This document shows positions 15,207-22,103 of a stretch of DNA of 22,195 nucleotides, one piece after another. The stretch comes from Deltaproteobacteria bacterium (GTDB lineage Bacteria > Desulfobacterota > UBA8473), in assembly GCA_030623035.1 (NCBI GenBank), contig JAUXFK010000012.1:1-22195 (forward strand). The letters are read 5' to 3'. The first letter of the stretch is position 1. The number at the start of each line of letters is the position of its first letter. Made by a program: the position numbers and the translations under genes. The notes beneath the pieces are model-generated. The model was given only the letters and a program-made list of their open reading frames with translations, did not search any database and had not been told where the DNA came from.

Positions 15207-17783
15207 ATGAGAAGGTTCAACCTCTATTTTCTATTCATATCTTTAATCTTTATTGTTACTGTCGCTTTAAGCTATTCAAATACGCTCGATACCCCTTTTG
15301 TCTTCGATGATACGCAAAACATCAAAGACAACCCACATATCCGACTAACCGGCCTCGATATAAAAAAGATAACAGATGCGGGTTTTAAAAGCCCCTGTCC
15401 AAACCGGCCTTTTGCGAATATCAGCTTTGCCATGAATTACTATCTCGACTGGTATGATGTTACAGGGTATCATATCGTAAACACTGCCATCCATTTTATA
15501 AATGCGATATTGATCTATCTCTTTTCATACATAACCTTACTCCTGCTCTCTGGGGATGCCTCCGCATTGCAAAAAAGACAAAGACTCTGGCAGTATCACA
15601 TCCCTGCGTTTATTGCCTCTTTGCTGTGGCTCTCTCATCCCATACAGACGCAGTCCGTGACTTATATAGTACAGAGGATGAACAGCATGTCAGTGATGTT
15701 CTACATGCTGTCACTGCTTTTTTATATCTATGGAAGGCTTACTACCACTGTCTTTAAAAGATGGCTGCTCTTTATCGGTTGTATAGTATCATGGATTGTC
15801 TCTCTTGGCTCCAAAGAGATCGCAATCACGCTTCCTGTAATCGTTTTCCTTTATGAATGGTTCTTCTTTCAGGATTTAAATCTCGGCTTTATCAAGAGAA
15901 GTTTCAAATTCTGGATAGGGCCGGTAGTCATCTTTGCCATCTTTGCGCTGTTTTTTTATCTTGGCGCTGACCCAATGGATAAGATACTAAAAGGTTATGA
16001 AAACAGGGATTTCAGCCTTTATGAGAGGATGCTTACCCAGTTTCGGGTAGTTGTCTTTTATATCTCTTTGCTCTTTTATCCTCATCCAGGGAGGCTCAAT
16101 CTCGACCATGACATCGAGGTTTCCCATTCCCTGTTCGATCCTATCACCACTCTTTTTTCAATGCTTTTAATCATCGGTCTTATCCTTTTTGCTGTGATCA
16201 CTTTGATCAGATACAAAAAGAGTGAAGCAGACAACCTGAAGGATATCAGCCGATATGGTCTTCTTCTTTCTTTTTGTATATTATGGTTCTTTATCAATCT
16301 CGCTTTAGAGTCCTCCATAATTTCTCTTGAGATGGCCTTTGAGCACAGGGTATATCTTCCTTCTGTCTCCTTTTTCCTGGCGATTTCAACAGGGGTTTTT
16401 CTCTTTGTCTCTCGACTTGGCCGAGCGAACACAAAGGCAGATAAACCCACAAGGATGGCTGTCTTTATTTCATTTCTTACGATCTCACTTCTTTTAGTGA
16501 TCACCACATATCAGAGAAACAAAGTCTGGCATAATGCGTTGACCCTGTGGCAGGACTGTGTGAAAAAATCACCGAACAAGGCAAGACCCCATAATAATCT
16601 GGGGCATTTTTACATGAAAAAAGGATTCTTAAATCAGGCCAGTTCTCAATTGGAAAAGGCCTTAAATATTGATCCTCTTTATGTAAAGGCACATAACAAT
16701 CTCGGGTTGGTTTATGATAAAAAAGGGCTGTATGATAAAGCAGTTGCTCAATATCAAGAGGCTTTGCGTATTGATCCGAAATTTATCTATCCATATATTA
16801 ATCTCGGAGTTATTTACAAGGAGAAGGGGCTTTTAGATGAAGCCGTCAAAGAACATAAAAAAGCATTAAAGATTAACCCAAACATTGCGGTTATATACAA
16901 TAATCTTGGAGAAATCTATCGCGAAAAAGGGATGATAGACCGGGCGATCAATGAATGCCAAAAAGCACTGAAGATTGACCCGAATTTTGCAAGTGTATTC
17001 AATAATCTGGGGATTTTATACAATAGCAAAGGACTTTTAGATGAAGCCATTACGTATTATCAAAAGGCCTTAGAAGTCAACCCCAATCATCCAATTGCGC
17101 ATTATAATCTTGGGACTATCTATTTTAACAGGGGAATGATTGATACGGCAATCCGCAAATATGAAAAGGCGATTAAACTTGCTCCGGATTTTGCTATGGC
17201 GTATTATAACCTGGGTATCGCTTATTTTAGAAAAGGGATGATAGATCAGGCGATTGTCGCACTTCATAAGACATTAGAGAGGCTACCGAATTATTCAGAT
17301 GCGTTTCAAACACTAGGGTTGGCTTACCACAAAAAGGGGATACTTAATGAGGCTGCAATCAATTATAAAAAAGCATTGGAGCTTGATCCGAACAATGCAG
17401 TATTGTACTACAGACTGGGAAATCTATATCTGGAAGACGGGCAGTTGGATCTCGCAACGGCTGAATACCAGAATGCCCTGTCCATCAAATCGGATTTTAT
17501 GGAAGCCTTAAATGATTTGGGGATTGCCTATACTAAAATGAAGGAATACGATAAAGCAATATCCACCCTTAAAAAGAAGATAGAACTAAAGCCCAATATT
17601 GTAGATGCCTATTATAATATCGCATGTATCTATGCTTTACAAAATAAAAAAGATAAAGCCACTTTCTGGCTTAGAAATGCCGTTTTGAAAGGCTTCAACG
17701 ATTGGAAACTTCTATCAACCGACAGTGACCTTGAAAATATCAGGGAGGATATCTATTATAAAAAACTCATATCCGAGCACTAA
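15207..17783 (+). CDS. TPR-repeat polytopic membrane protein, TMTC/O-mannosyltransferase-like
   Basis: An 858-residue protein. The N-terminal half (about 1-440) is a polytopic membrane domain with about ten hydrophobic segments. The first periplasmic loop carries the acidic motif VFDDTQNIKDNPHI (Asp34, Asp35), the pattern of TMTC and related GT-C-type mannosyltransferases. LSHPIQTQSVTYIVQRMNS and HRVYLPSVSF are other TMTC blocks. The C-terminal half has eleven consecutive TPRs (about residues 455-825), each with the NNLGxxYxxKGxxDEA.. consensus. It probably adds sugar to proteins or glycans at the membrane, with the TPRs binding partners. RBS-like GGAGG/AAGGA precedes the ATG. It lies 26 bp after the hydrolase and probably belongs to the same transcript. 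The donor and acceptor are unknown. Confidence 0.88.
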   Translation: MRRFNLYFLFISLIFIVTVALSYSNTLDTPFVFDDTQNIKDNPHIRLTGLDIKKITDAGFKSPCPNRPFANISFAMNYYLDWYDVTGYHIVNTAIHFINAILIYLFSYITLLLLSGDASALQKRQRLWQYHIPAFIASLLWLSHPIQTQSVTYIVQRMNSMSVMFYMLSLLFYIYGRLTTTVFKRWLLFIGCIVSWIVSLGSKEIAITLPVIVFLYEWFFFQDLNLGFIKRSFKFWIGPVVIFAIFALFFYLGADPMDKILKGYENRDFSLYERMLTQFRVVVFYISLLFYPHPGRLNLDHDIEVSHSLFDPITTLFSMLLIIGLILFAVITLIRYKKSEADNLKDISRYGLLLSFCILWFFINLALESSIISLEMAFEHRVYLPSVSFFLAISTGVFLFVSRLGRANTKADKPTRMAVFISFLTISLLLVITTYQRNKVWHNALTLWQDCVKKSPNKARPHNNLGHFYMKKGFLNQASSQLEKALNIDPLYVKAHNNLGLVYDKKGLYDKAVAQYQEALRIDPKFIYPYINLGVIYKEKGLLDEAVKEHKKALKINPNIAVIYNNLGEIYREKGMIDRAINECQKALKIDPNFASVFNNLGILYNSKGLLDEAITYYQKALEVNPNHPIAHYNLGTIYFNRGMIDTAIRKYEKAIKLAPDFAMAYYNLGIAYFRKGMIDQAIVALHKTLERLPNYSDAFQTLGLAYHKKGILNEAAINYKKALELDPNNAVLYYRLGNLYLEDGQLDLATAEYQNALSIKSDFMEALNDLGIAYTKMKEYDKAISTLKKKIELKPNIVDAYYNIACIYALQNKKDKATFWLRNAVLKGFNDWKLLSTDSDLENIREDIYYKKLISEH

Positions 17784-17798
17784 AGTTCATAGAGATCA

Positions 17799-18052
17799 TC
17801 AAAGATATTGGTCATTTCCGCTCTCACTTATTATATCCGAAATCGCACACTTGGGAGAAATCGAAAGGATCGTATGCACGTTATCCGGCTGGACATTGAT
17901 TTCTTTCAGCTCAATCAAGTCCTTCTGACGAACCAAATGATATACTTGCTGCCTGGCGTATTCACCTACTTGCCCCTCAAAACCCTGTAAAGGTATTTGT
18001 GACAAAACACAATGCGATACTTGCATTCATAAATCGAATGTGATAGTTTTTT
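17799..18052 (-). pseudogene. IS200/IS605-type transposase (TnpA) relic, frameshifted
   Basis: Reading the minus strand from about 18052, one frame gives KKLSHSIYECKYRIVF and CHKYLYRVLRGK, close to the conserved IS200 TnpA start (SHxVYxLKYHxVxxTKYRYxVLxG), and then hits a stop at 17966-17968. A second frame then continues with VGEYARQQVYHLV and EINVQPDNVHTILSISPKC, which matches the middle of TnpA. A frameshift therefore lies at about 17970-17985. The catalytic HUH motif, normally DHVHLL, has become DNVHTI, so the first metal histidine is lost, and the sequence ends at 17799 before the catalytic tyrosine. No partner TnpB or intact ends are visible. This is a dead remnant of a mobile element. 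Confidence 0.75.
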
Positions 18053-18112
18053 ATAAGTTGCTCTTTTCTGAATGGACCCTAAATAGGGAAAAATGGTTAA
18101 GGAAGAGCTGAA

Positions 18113-18532
18113 ATGATCGTAGTTACTAACGCAGGTCCGTTAATGGCCCTGGCAAAGCTTGGCCTTTTGCATTTGCTCGGCCGGCTATATGAAAAAGTGC
18201 TAATGCCTGGGGCTGTTTACGATGAAGTTGTGCTGCGTGGCATGTAACAGGGTTTTTCCGATTCCCTCCAGGTCAGGTTGGCAATTCAGCAAAAATACTT
18301 GGTTGTAAAGACGGTAAATAAACAAAGCGCCGATATCGTAGCATTGCCCCTGCTTGAAGGTGAAAAGGAGACGTTAAGTCTTTCTCTGGAACATAACGCT
18401 GATCTGGTGCTTTTAGATGATATGCTGGCCCGATCTGATGCCCAAGCACTCGGGTTTTCAGTAAAGGGAACTTTGGGAGTTATTACAAAAGGTTACCATA
18501 AGGAAATATTCTCTCTTGTGAAGTTCGAATAA
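18113..18532 (+). pseudogene. PIN-domain-like toxin gene (DUF3368-type) split by an in-frame TAA
   Basis: One frame runs from ATG 18113 to the stop at 18530-18532 with a single TAA at 18245-18247. The first part reads MIVVTNAGPLMALAKLGLL and VLMPGAVYDEVVLRGM, the start of DUF3368-type PIN relatives (IVVSNxSPLIxLxxIGxLDLL...VPxAVxxEV). After the stop the same frame continues QGFSDSLQVRLAIQQKYLV through to LLEGEKETLSLSLEHNADLVLLDDMLARSDAQALG, the usual PIN active-site end. Replacing TAA by CAA would restore a normal 139-residue protein, so a single C-to-T change explains the interruption. The stop leaves two fragments of 44 and about 95 residues; re-initiation at ATG 18278 could make only the second half. 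No antitoxin gene is recognisable upstream. Confidence 0.75.
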
Positions 18533-18642
18533 TATTTGACAGTATTATCGAGAGAAATGATATCTGGATAGCAGAGGGGTTGTGTCGAAGCGTGTTTGAT
18601 GGATTGAAGAATCGTAGCTAATTGTAGAAAGGATAACCATTT

Positions 18643-20253
18643 ATGATTCAAGATACTTCGATAGCAGTCATTGGCTGTGGATATTGGGGCAAAAACCTTG
18701 TCCGGAATTTTCAGCAAATAGGGGTTTTAAAACTTATTTGCGACAAAAATGAGACACTGCTTGCCCAGTTCAAAGATCAGTATCCCGGTATAGAAACGTG
18801 CCTGGCTCTTAACGATGTGCTAACACGAGAGGACATCCATGCTATTGTTATTGCAACACCGGCAGAAACGCATTTCACGCTGACAAGAGAAGCCCTTTTG
18901 AATGGGAAACACGTATTCGTTGAGAAGCCTCTTGCCTTGACCGTTGAAGATGCAAAGGAGCTTGTTGAACTGGCGGAAAATAAACAATTGACTCTCATGG
19001 TTGGGCATCTCCTTCAATATCACCCGGCATTTATGAAACTTAAGGAATTAGCATCAAATGGAGAACTGGGGAGAATCAATTATATTTACTCTCACCGTTT
19101 GAACCTCGGCAAAATTCGCAGAGAAGAGAACATCCTATGGTCTTTTGCTCCCCACGATATTTCCATGATTCTTTCCATTGCTGGTGAGGAGCCGGAGACT
19201 GTTTTGTCTACAGGCGGAAATTATCTGCACAAAATGATAGCCGATGTAACCACTACACATCTGGAATTTCAATCAGGCCTCAGGGGGCACGTCTTTGTTT
19301 CATGGCTTCATCCTTTTAAGGAACAAAAGCTTGTTGTTGTCGGTGATCAGAGAATGGCTGTCTTTGACGATATGAAACCATGGACAGATAAGCTTCTTTT
19401 TTATCCCCACGAAATCAAATGGAAGAATAACATCCCCGTACCAGCCAAAGCAGAAGCCGAACGAATAGACATCCCCCATCTGGAACCTTTGCGCCTGGAA
19501 TGCGATCATTTTATTGATTGCATTTCAAACGGCAAGCAGCCTGTTACCGATGGTCATGAAGGCACGAGGGTTCTTAAAGTTCTTAACGCAAGCCAAGAGT
19601 CGCTTGATGACTATGGAAAAAAGATTTTTCTCAACCCTGAAAAAAAAGCCGGCCATGTCTCCACACCTATAGGATCTTTTACTGAAAATGATACGCCTGA
19701 TGTATTCGTCCATGAAACCGCTGTTATTGATCCCAATGTAACAATAGGCACTGGCTCTAAGGTCTGGCACTTTTCTCATATCCTGTCTGGTTCGAAGACA
19801 GGAAGAAACTGCAACATTGGCCAGAATGTAGCCATCGGTCCTAATGTTAATATTGGAAATAACTGTAAAATCCAGAATAATGTGAGCATTTACAAGGGGG
19901 TGAGCCTTGAAGATGGAGTTTTCTGCGGGCCTTCAATGGTTTTTACAAATGTATATAATCCCAGAGCCGAATTGAGGAAGATGGATCAGCTCAGACCGAC
20001 ACTCGTTAAAAAAGGCTCTACAATCGGAGCAAATGCAACTATTGTATGCGGTATAAATCTGGGCAGATACTCCTTTATTGGTGCAGGTGCAGTGGTGACA
20101 AAAAATGTTGCTGATCACGCTTTAGTGGTGGGCAATCCTGCAAAGCAGATTGGATGGGTTTGTGAATGTGGTGAAAGTCTGGACGGCAAATTAACCTGTA
20201 CAGAATGCGGAAAAATTTATAAAGATGTGAAGAATGGACTGGAAGAAAAATGA
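18643..20253 (+). CDS. Fused UDP-GlcNAc 3-dehydrogenase / left-handed beta-helix N-acetyltransferase (WbpB/WlbA-WbpD/WlbB type)
   Basis: A 536-residue two-domain protein for making 2,3-diacetamido-type nucleotide sugars of surface polysaccharides. Residues about 1-330 are a Gfo/Idh/MocA oxidoreductase: NAD site AVIGCGYWGKNLVRNF (about 8-23), the EKP motif VFVEKPLAL (about 90) and WSFAPHDISMIL. Residues about 355-505 are a hexapeptide left-handed beta-helix acyltransferase, with DPNVTIGTGSKVWHF, GQNVAIGPNVNIGN and GSTIGANATIVCGINLG. The tail (about 507-530) holds paired cysteines, VCECGES and CTECGK, likely a small zinc ribbon. The split enzymes of this pathway are known as WbpB/WlbA and WbpD/WlbB; direct fusions also occur. 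GAAAGGA precedes the ATG. No other pathway gene (aminotransferase, epimerase) is in the window. Confidence 0.92.
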   Translation: MIQDTSIAVIGCGYWGKNLVRNFQQIGVLKLICDKNETLLAQFKDQYPGIETCLALNDVLTREDIHAIVIATPAETHFTLTREALLNGKHVFVEKPLALTVEDAKELVELAENKQLTLMVGHLLQYHPAFMKLKELASNGELGRINYIYSHRLNLGKIRREENILWSFAPHDISMILSIAGEEPETVLSTGGNYLHKMIADVTTTHLEFQSGLRGHVFVSWLHPFKEQKLVVVGDQRMAVFDDMKPWTDKLLFYPHEIKWKNNIPVPAKAEAERIDIPHLEPLRLECDHFIDCISNGKQPVTDGHEGTRVLKVLNASQESLDDYGKKIFLNPEKKAGHVSTPIGSFTENDTPDVFVHETAVIDPNVTIGTGSKVWHFSHILSGSKTGRNCNIGQNVAIGPNVNIGNNCKIQNNVSIYKGVSLEDGVFCGPSMVFTNVYNPRAELRKMDQLRPTLVKKGSTIGANATIVCGINLGRYSFIGAGAVVTKNVADHALVVGNPAKQIGWVCECGESLDGKLTCTECGKIYKDVKNGLEEK

Positions 20254-20286
20254 GGGGTAATCAGTTCTTCAATTCTAAATAGTGTC

Positions 20287-20315
20287 CCTCTTTAGGAACT
20301 CATTTAAAAAAGAGG
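20287..20315 (+). promoter_or_regulatory. hicB: Hairpin overlapping the hicB ribosome site
   Basis: CCTCTTT at 20287-20293 pairs with AAAGAGG at 20309-20315 over 7 bp around a 15-base loop. The second arm overlaps the Shine-Dalgarno AGAGGTGG (20311-20318) of the HicB gene, so folding could reduce translation. The stem is short, so this is only a candidate. Confidence 0.35.
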
Positions 20316-20324
20316 TGGGAAAAA

Positions 20325-20531
20325 ATGATTTACAGGGTAGTAATTGAAAAAGGAGAGGATTTCGGTTATGTAATTCATTGTCCAGCTATTCCCGGCTATC
20401 ATTCTCAAGGGAATACCATTGAAGAAGCAATTGAAAATATTAAGGATGCCATTAGAGGTTGTCTGTCCCCTCTTGATGAAGATTTGATCTCTAAAGGAAA
20501 AGAACTGGCATCAATTGAAGTTGCGGTCTAA
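20325..20531 (+). CDS. hicB: HicB-like antitoxin
   Basis: A 68-residue antitoxin of the HicB type. It has the partial RNase H-like fold pattern MIYRVVIEKGEDFGYVIHCPAIPGYHSQGNTIEEAIENIKDAI, including the conserved hydrophobic-P-xLPGxxSxGxTxEEAxxNxxEAI block. The C-terminal helix-turn-helix or ribbon-helix-helix DNA-binding part found in longer HicB proteins is not evident; the short form is common. Its stop is 4 bp before the HicA-like gene, the usual order in many HicBA loci. AGAGGTGG (20311-20318) is its ribosome site. Its partner toxin is broken, so this protein may be an orphan that could still neutralise HicA toxins from elsewhere. Confidence 0.8.
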   Translation: MIYRVVIEKGEDFGYVIHCPAIPGYHSQGNTIEEAIENIKDAIRGCLSPLDEDLISKGKELASIEVAV

Positions 20532-20535
20532 TCTA

Positions 20536-20676
20536 ATGGCAAAATTACCTGTAATTTCGGGAAAGGAGGCTGTTCGTGCTTTTGAAAAAGATGGCTGGAA
20601 GGTTGTAAGAAGAGCAAAGAGCAGGCCCCATATCCCCTTTTGCTTACTCAGACCAGTGAAGGCGGGGCTGCGTTAG
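20536..20676 (+). pseudogene. hicA: Truncated HicA toxin gene
   Basis: The first 26 residues (MAKLPVISGKEAVRAFEKDG, then WKVVRR) match HicA mRNA-interferase starts very well. The rest reads AKSRPHIPFCLLRPVKAGLR and stops at 46 residues, whereas HicA toxins have about 60-80 residues. Family members continue with xGSHxxx, which supplies the catalytic His and the strand before it. Neither alternative frame restores that part, so the gene is truncated or rearranged after about base 20615, not simply frameshifted. It starts 5 bp after hicB, as in a working pair. The likely result is an inactive toxin. Confidence 0.7.
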
Positions 20677-20740
20677 CCAATAGAAAAAACTTCCCCCCAA
20701 AACGCTCAAATTACTCCCATGAAATGAGGATTTATTATAT

Positions 20741-20908
20741 ATGCGAAAAAAGAAATATAAGATACCAAGGAAAGTATTAATAGAACTCATTTCAAGTATT
20801 CCTGAGGATGAATTTGAAGAGATACTGGAAGAGGTTAAATCTCTGAAAAAGACAGGAATAGGCCGATCAGAAACAAAACTCATTTTTTCCAGCTTGCCGG
20901 CTTGTTAG
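20741..20908 (+). CDS. Small hypothetical protein, possibly truncated
   Basis: A 55-residue ORF starting MRKKKYKIPRKVLIELISS with GAGGA 10 bases before the ATG. The body IPEDEFEEILEEVKSLKK is a strongly charged amphipathic helix, typical of a small antitoxin or regulator, but I do not recognise the family. The last residues and the stop (FSSLPAC) come from an 8-bp tandem repeat, which suggests that repeat expansion or insertion cut off the natural end. After it, another frame (about 20941-21018) reads VLEIKGDSEKRPKGEKDIEL before a TAA and could be the displaced tail. The reading as a real gene rests on codon use and the ribosome site only. Confidence 0.4.
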   Translation: MRKKKYKIPRKVLIELISSIPEDEFEEILEEVKSLKKTGIGRSETKLIFSSLPAC

Positions 20909-20930
20909 CTTGTTAGCTTGCTTGCTTGTC
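20891..20930. repeat. 8-bp tandem repeat AGCTTGTT-like, about five copies
   Basis: The units are AGCTTGCC, GGCTTGTT, AGCTTGTT, AGCTTGCT and TGCTTGTC in succession. Two neighbouring units differ by a single base, the pattern expected from slippage. It lies over the 3' end of the small ORF and contains its stop codon. Confidence 0.75.
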
Positions 20931-21011
20931 ATCTAATAAGTATTGGAAATTAAAGGTGATTCTGAGAAACGGCCCAAAGGAGAAAAAGATATTGAATTAT
21001 TTAAGGACGCC

Positions 21012-21047
21012 CCGTAAAATGGCACATTACAATGCCGTAAAATGGCA
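21012..21047. repeat. Direct repeat CCGTAAAATGGCA, two copies 23 bp apart
   Basis: Exact 13-base copies lie at 21012-21024 and 21035-21047. The second is also a small hairpin (ATGCC/GGCAT with loop GTAAAAT). The spacing of about two helical turns and location before the Phd gene suggest a binding site or the end of a degraded insertion sequence whose transposase sites are repeated. Neither is proven. Confidence 0.6.
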
Positions 21048-21136
21048 TAGCGGAGCTTTTTACTAGTTCATCTCCCCCGACCTTACGAAAATTTTCTCAT
21101 TCCCGGACAGCCTTCCGGTCGCCATGTTTTTATTTC

Positions 21137-21165
21137 TTGACAAACCATACAGGCGCCACTACAAT
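21137..21165 (+). promoter_or_regulatory. Strong sigma70-type promoter of the Phd-VapC operon
   Basis: TTGACA at 21137-21142 is an exact -35 box, and TACAAT at 21160-21165 is a five-of-six -10 box, separated by exactly 17 bases. It points at the antitoxin gene starting at 21198. The start site would be about 21172, inside the palindrome listed next, so the operon is probably autoregulated. Confidence 0.75.
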
Positions 21166-21167
21166 TA

Positions 21168-21182
21168 GTCATTATAGATGAC
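21168..21182. promoter_or_regulatory. Candidate operator for the Phd-VapC operon
   Basis: GTCAT (21168-21172) and ATGAC (21178-21182) form a perfect inverted repeat with a 5-base centre TATAG, just after the -10 box and at the expected transcription start. Phd-family antitoxins repress their own operon by binding short palindromes like this. The match is inferred from position and symmetry. Confidence 0.45.
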
Positions 21183-21197
21183 CAGTAAGGAGGATAA

Positions 21198-21464
21198 ATG
21201 AAAAGTATAACTGTCAGCATTGCGGAAGGGAAAAAGGGGTTCAGCGGCCTTATCAGGGATACTGTTGAAAAAAAAGAGGGGATAGTTGTTACAAAAAGAG
21301 GCAAGCCTGTTGCGGTGATTGTTTCCTATGATGAATACATACATTCCAGGCGTCTTGAAGGATACAGACAAATAATGGAGGCACGCGACACCTTCTTAAA
21401 ATCGGACATTCAGGCAGGTGAGGTTTATAGAGAATCGAGAGATGAGTTGGAGGGGAAACTGTGA
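21198..21464 (+). CDS. Phd/YefM-family antitoxin
   Basis: An 88-residue antitoxin. The N-terminal DNA-binding and dimerising part MKSITVSIAEGKKGFSGLIR, then IVVTKRGKPVAVIVSYDEYI, is the Phd/YefM fold (the family motif is ...VTxxGxPxAVLxSxxEY). The C-terminal SRRLEGYRQIMEARDTFLK onwards is the extended toxin-binding region. AAGGAGG (21187-21193) stands 4 bases before the ATG. The toxin GTG start at 21461 overlaps its stop by 4 bp (GTGA), so translation is coupled. A consensus promoter and small palindrome lie upstream. The antitoxin would neutralise the PIN toxin and repress the operon. Confidence 0.88.
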   Translation: MKSITVSIAEGKKGFSGLIRDTVEKKEGIVVTKRGKPVAVIVSYDEYIHSRRLEGYRQIMEARDTFLKSDIQAGEVYRESRDELEGKL

Positions 21465-21889
21465 AACGGGTGGTTATTGATGCGAGTGTTGTTCTTAAAT
21501 GGTATCTCCCCGATGAAGCACATGGAGAAAAGGCCTTGAGTTTTTTAAATGGATATATGGCAAATACTTTGAAAATCGTGGGACCGTATCTGTTGGAGTA
21601 TGAGGTTACCAATGGACTCATTATTGCTCATAGACGAGGTCGCTTCAAAAAGGAGAAAGTCGTTTCTGCTGTGGAAGGTTTTCTCAATCTTGGAATCACG
21701 CTCGTAAATCTTTCTGAATTTTATCATGGGGCCATAACTTATTGCAACGACTATAACTGCTCTGTCTATGATGCAAGTTATCTGGCCCTGGCAAGGGAGA
21801 AAGGTGTTGATCTTATCACGGCCGATGAAAGATTGTATAACAATGTAAAGAAAGATCTCGATTGGGTAAAATTACTCGATGATGTTTGA
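21461..21889 (+). CDS. vapC: VapC-like PIN-domain ribonuclease toxin
   Basis: A 142-residue PIN-domain toxin, expected to cut RNA (tRNA or rRNA in known VapCs) when freed from the antitoxin. The acidic metal site is visible: Asp7 (VVIDASVVLKWYL), Glu48 (LLEYEVTNGL), Asp104 (SVYDASYLALA) and Asp122 (ITADERL). Start codon GTG overlaps the Phd stop (GTGA). Full length and all four residues present indicate an active enzyme. Pairing a Phd-type antitoxin with a PIN toxin is common. Nothing recognisable follows for about 300 bp, apart from repeats. Confidence 0.9.
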   Translation: MKRVVIDASVVLKWYLPDEAHGEKALSFLNGYMANTLKIVGPYLLEYEVTNGLIIAHRRGRFKKEKVVSAVEGFLNLGITLVNLSEFYHGAITYCNDYNCSVYDASYLALAREKGVDLITADERLYNNVKKDLDWVKLLDDV

Positions 21890-21940
21890 GCAGGACAAAT
21901 CCGGGAGGCGGCGGAACAGTACACGAAGGGAAATCATTCT

Positions 21941-21969
21941 CGTTCCCATGCTCCTACTGCGTGGGAATG
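21941..21969. repeat. Palindromic interspersed repeat (GTTCCCATGC...GCGTGGGAAT)
   Basis: GTTCCCATGC (21942-21951) can pair with GCGTGGGAAT (21959-21968) as a 10-bp stem with two G-T wobbles around a 7-base loop. The sequence CGTTCCCA-GCTC-CTGCGTGGGAA is a repeat I know from many bacterial genomes as a REP-like element. It sits 52 bp after the VapC stop and could end transcription in either direction. Confidence 0.6.
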
Positions 21970-22103
21970 CATAATAAATTTTAACCCTACTGGAAGTTTC
22001 TGTAAAGCCAATCAAAGAGTCGCGAAATGATTTATTGAAAGAGTATTCAACCAAATTGCTTTATGACTAGAAACTGATTAGCTTGATAGTATAGGAATTT
22101 CCT

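Noticed and set aside
16600..17700. Near-identical TPR units as tandem DNA repeats or a CRISPR-like array
   Set aside because: The periodicity of 102 bp is explained by the 34-residue protein repeat; the DNA copies are diverged and have no repeat-spacer pattern.
18093..18115. Short ATG frame overlapping the PIN-like toxin start as a possible antitoxin tail
   Set aside because: It gives only seven codons (MVKEELK) with a TAG upstream in frame and no recognisable antitoxin similarity.
18536..18566. TTGACA at 18536-18541 as a promoter for the fusion enzyme
   Set aside because: The best -10 (TGATATCTG) needs a 19-base spacer and the 17- and 18-base alternatives match poorly, so it is not supported strongly enough to list.
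20644..20883. Minus-strand 79-codon ORF over the HicA and small ORF region
   Set aside because: No family resemblance, low-complexity serine-rich composition, and it lies opposite better-supported plus-strand frames.
21872..22054. Minus-strand 60-codon ORF after VapC
   Set aside because: Its sequence includes the translated palindromic repeat (AFPRSRSMGTR pattern), a known false-ORF signature.
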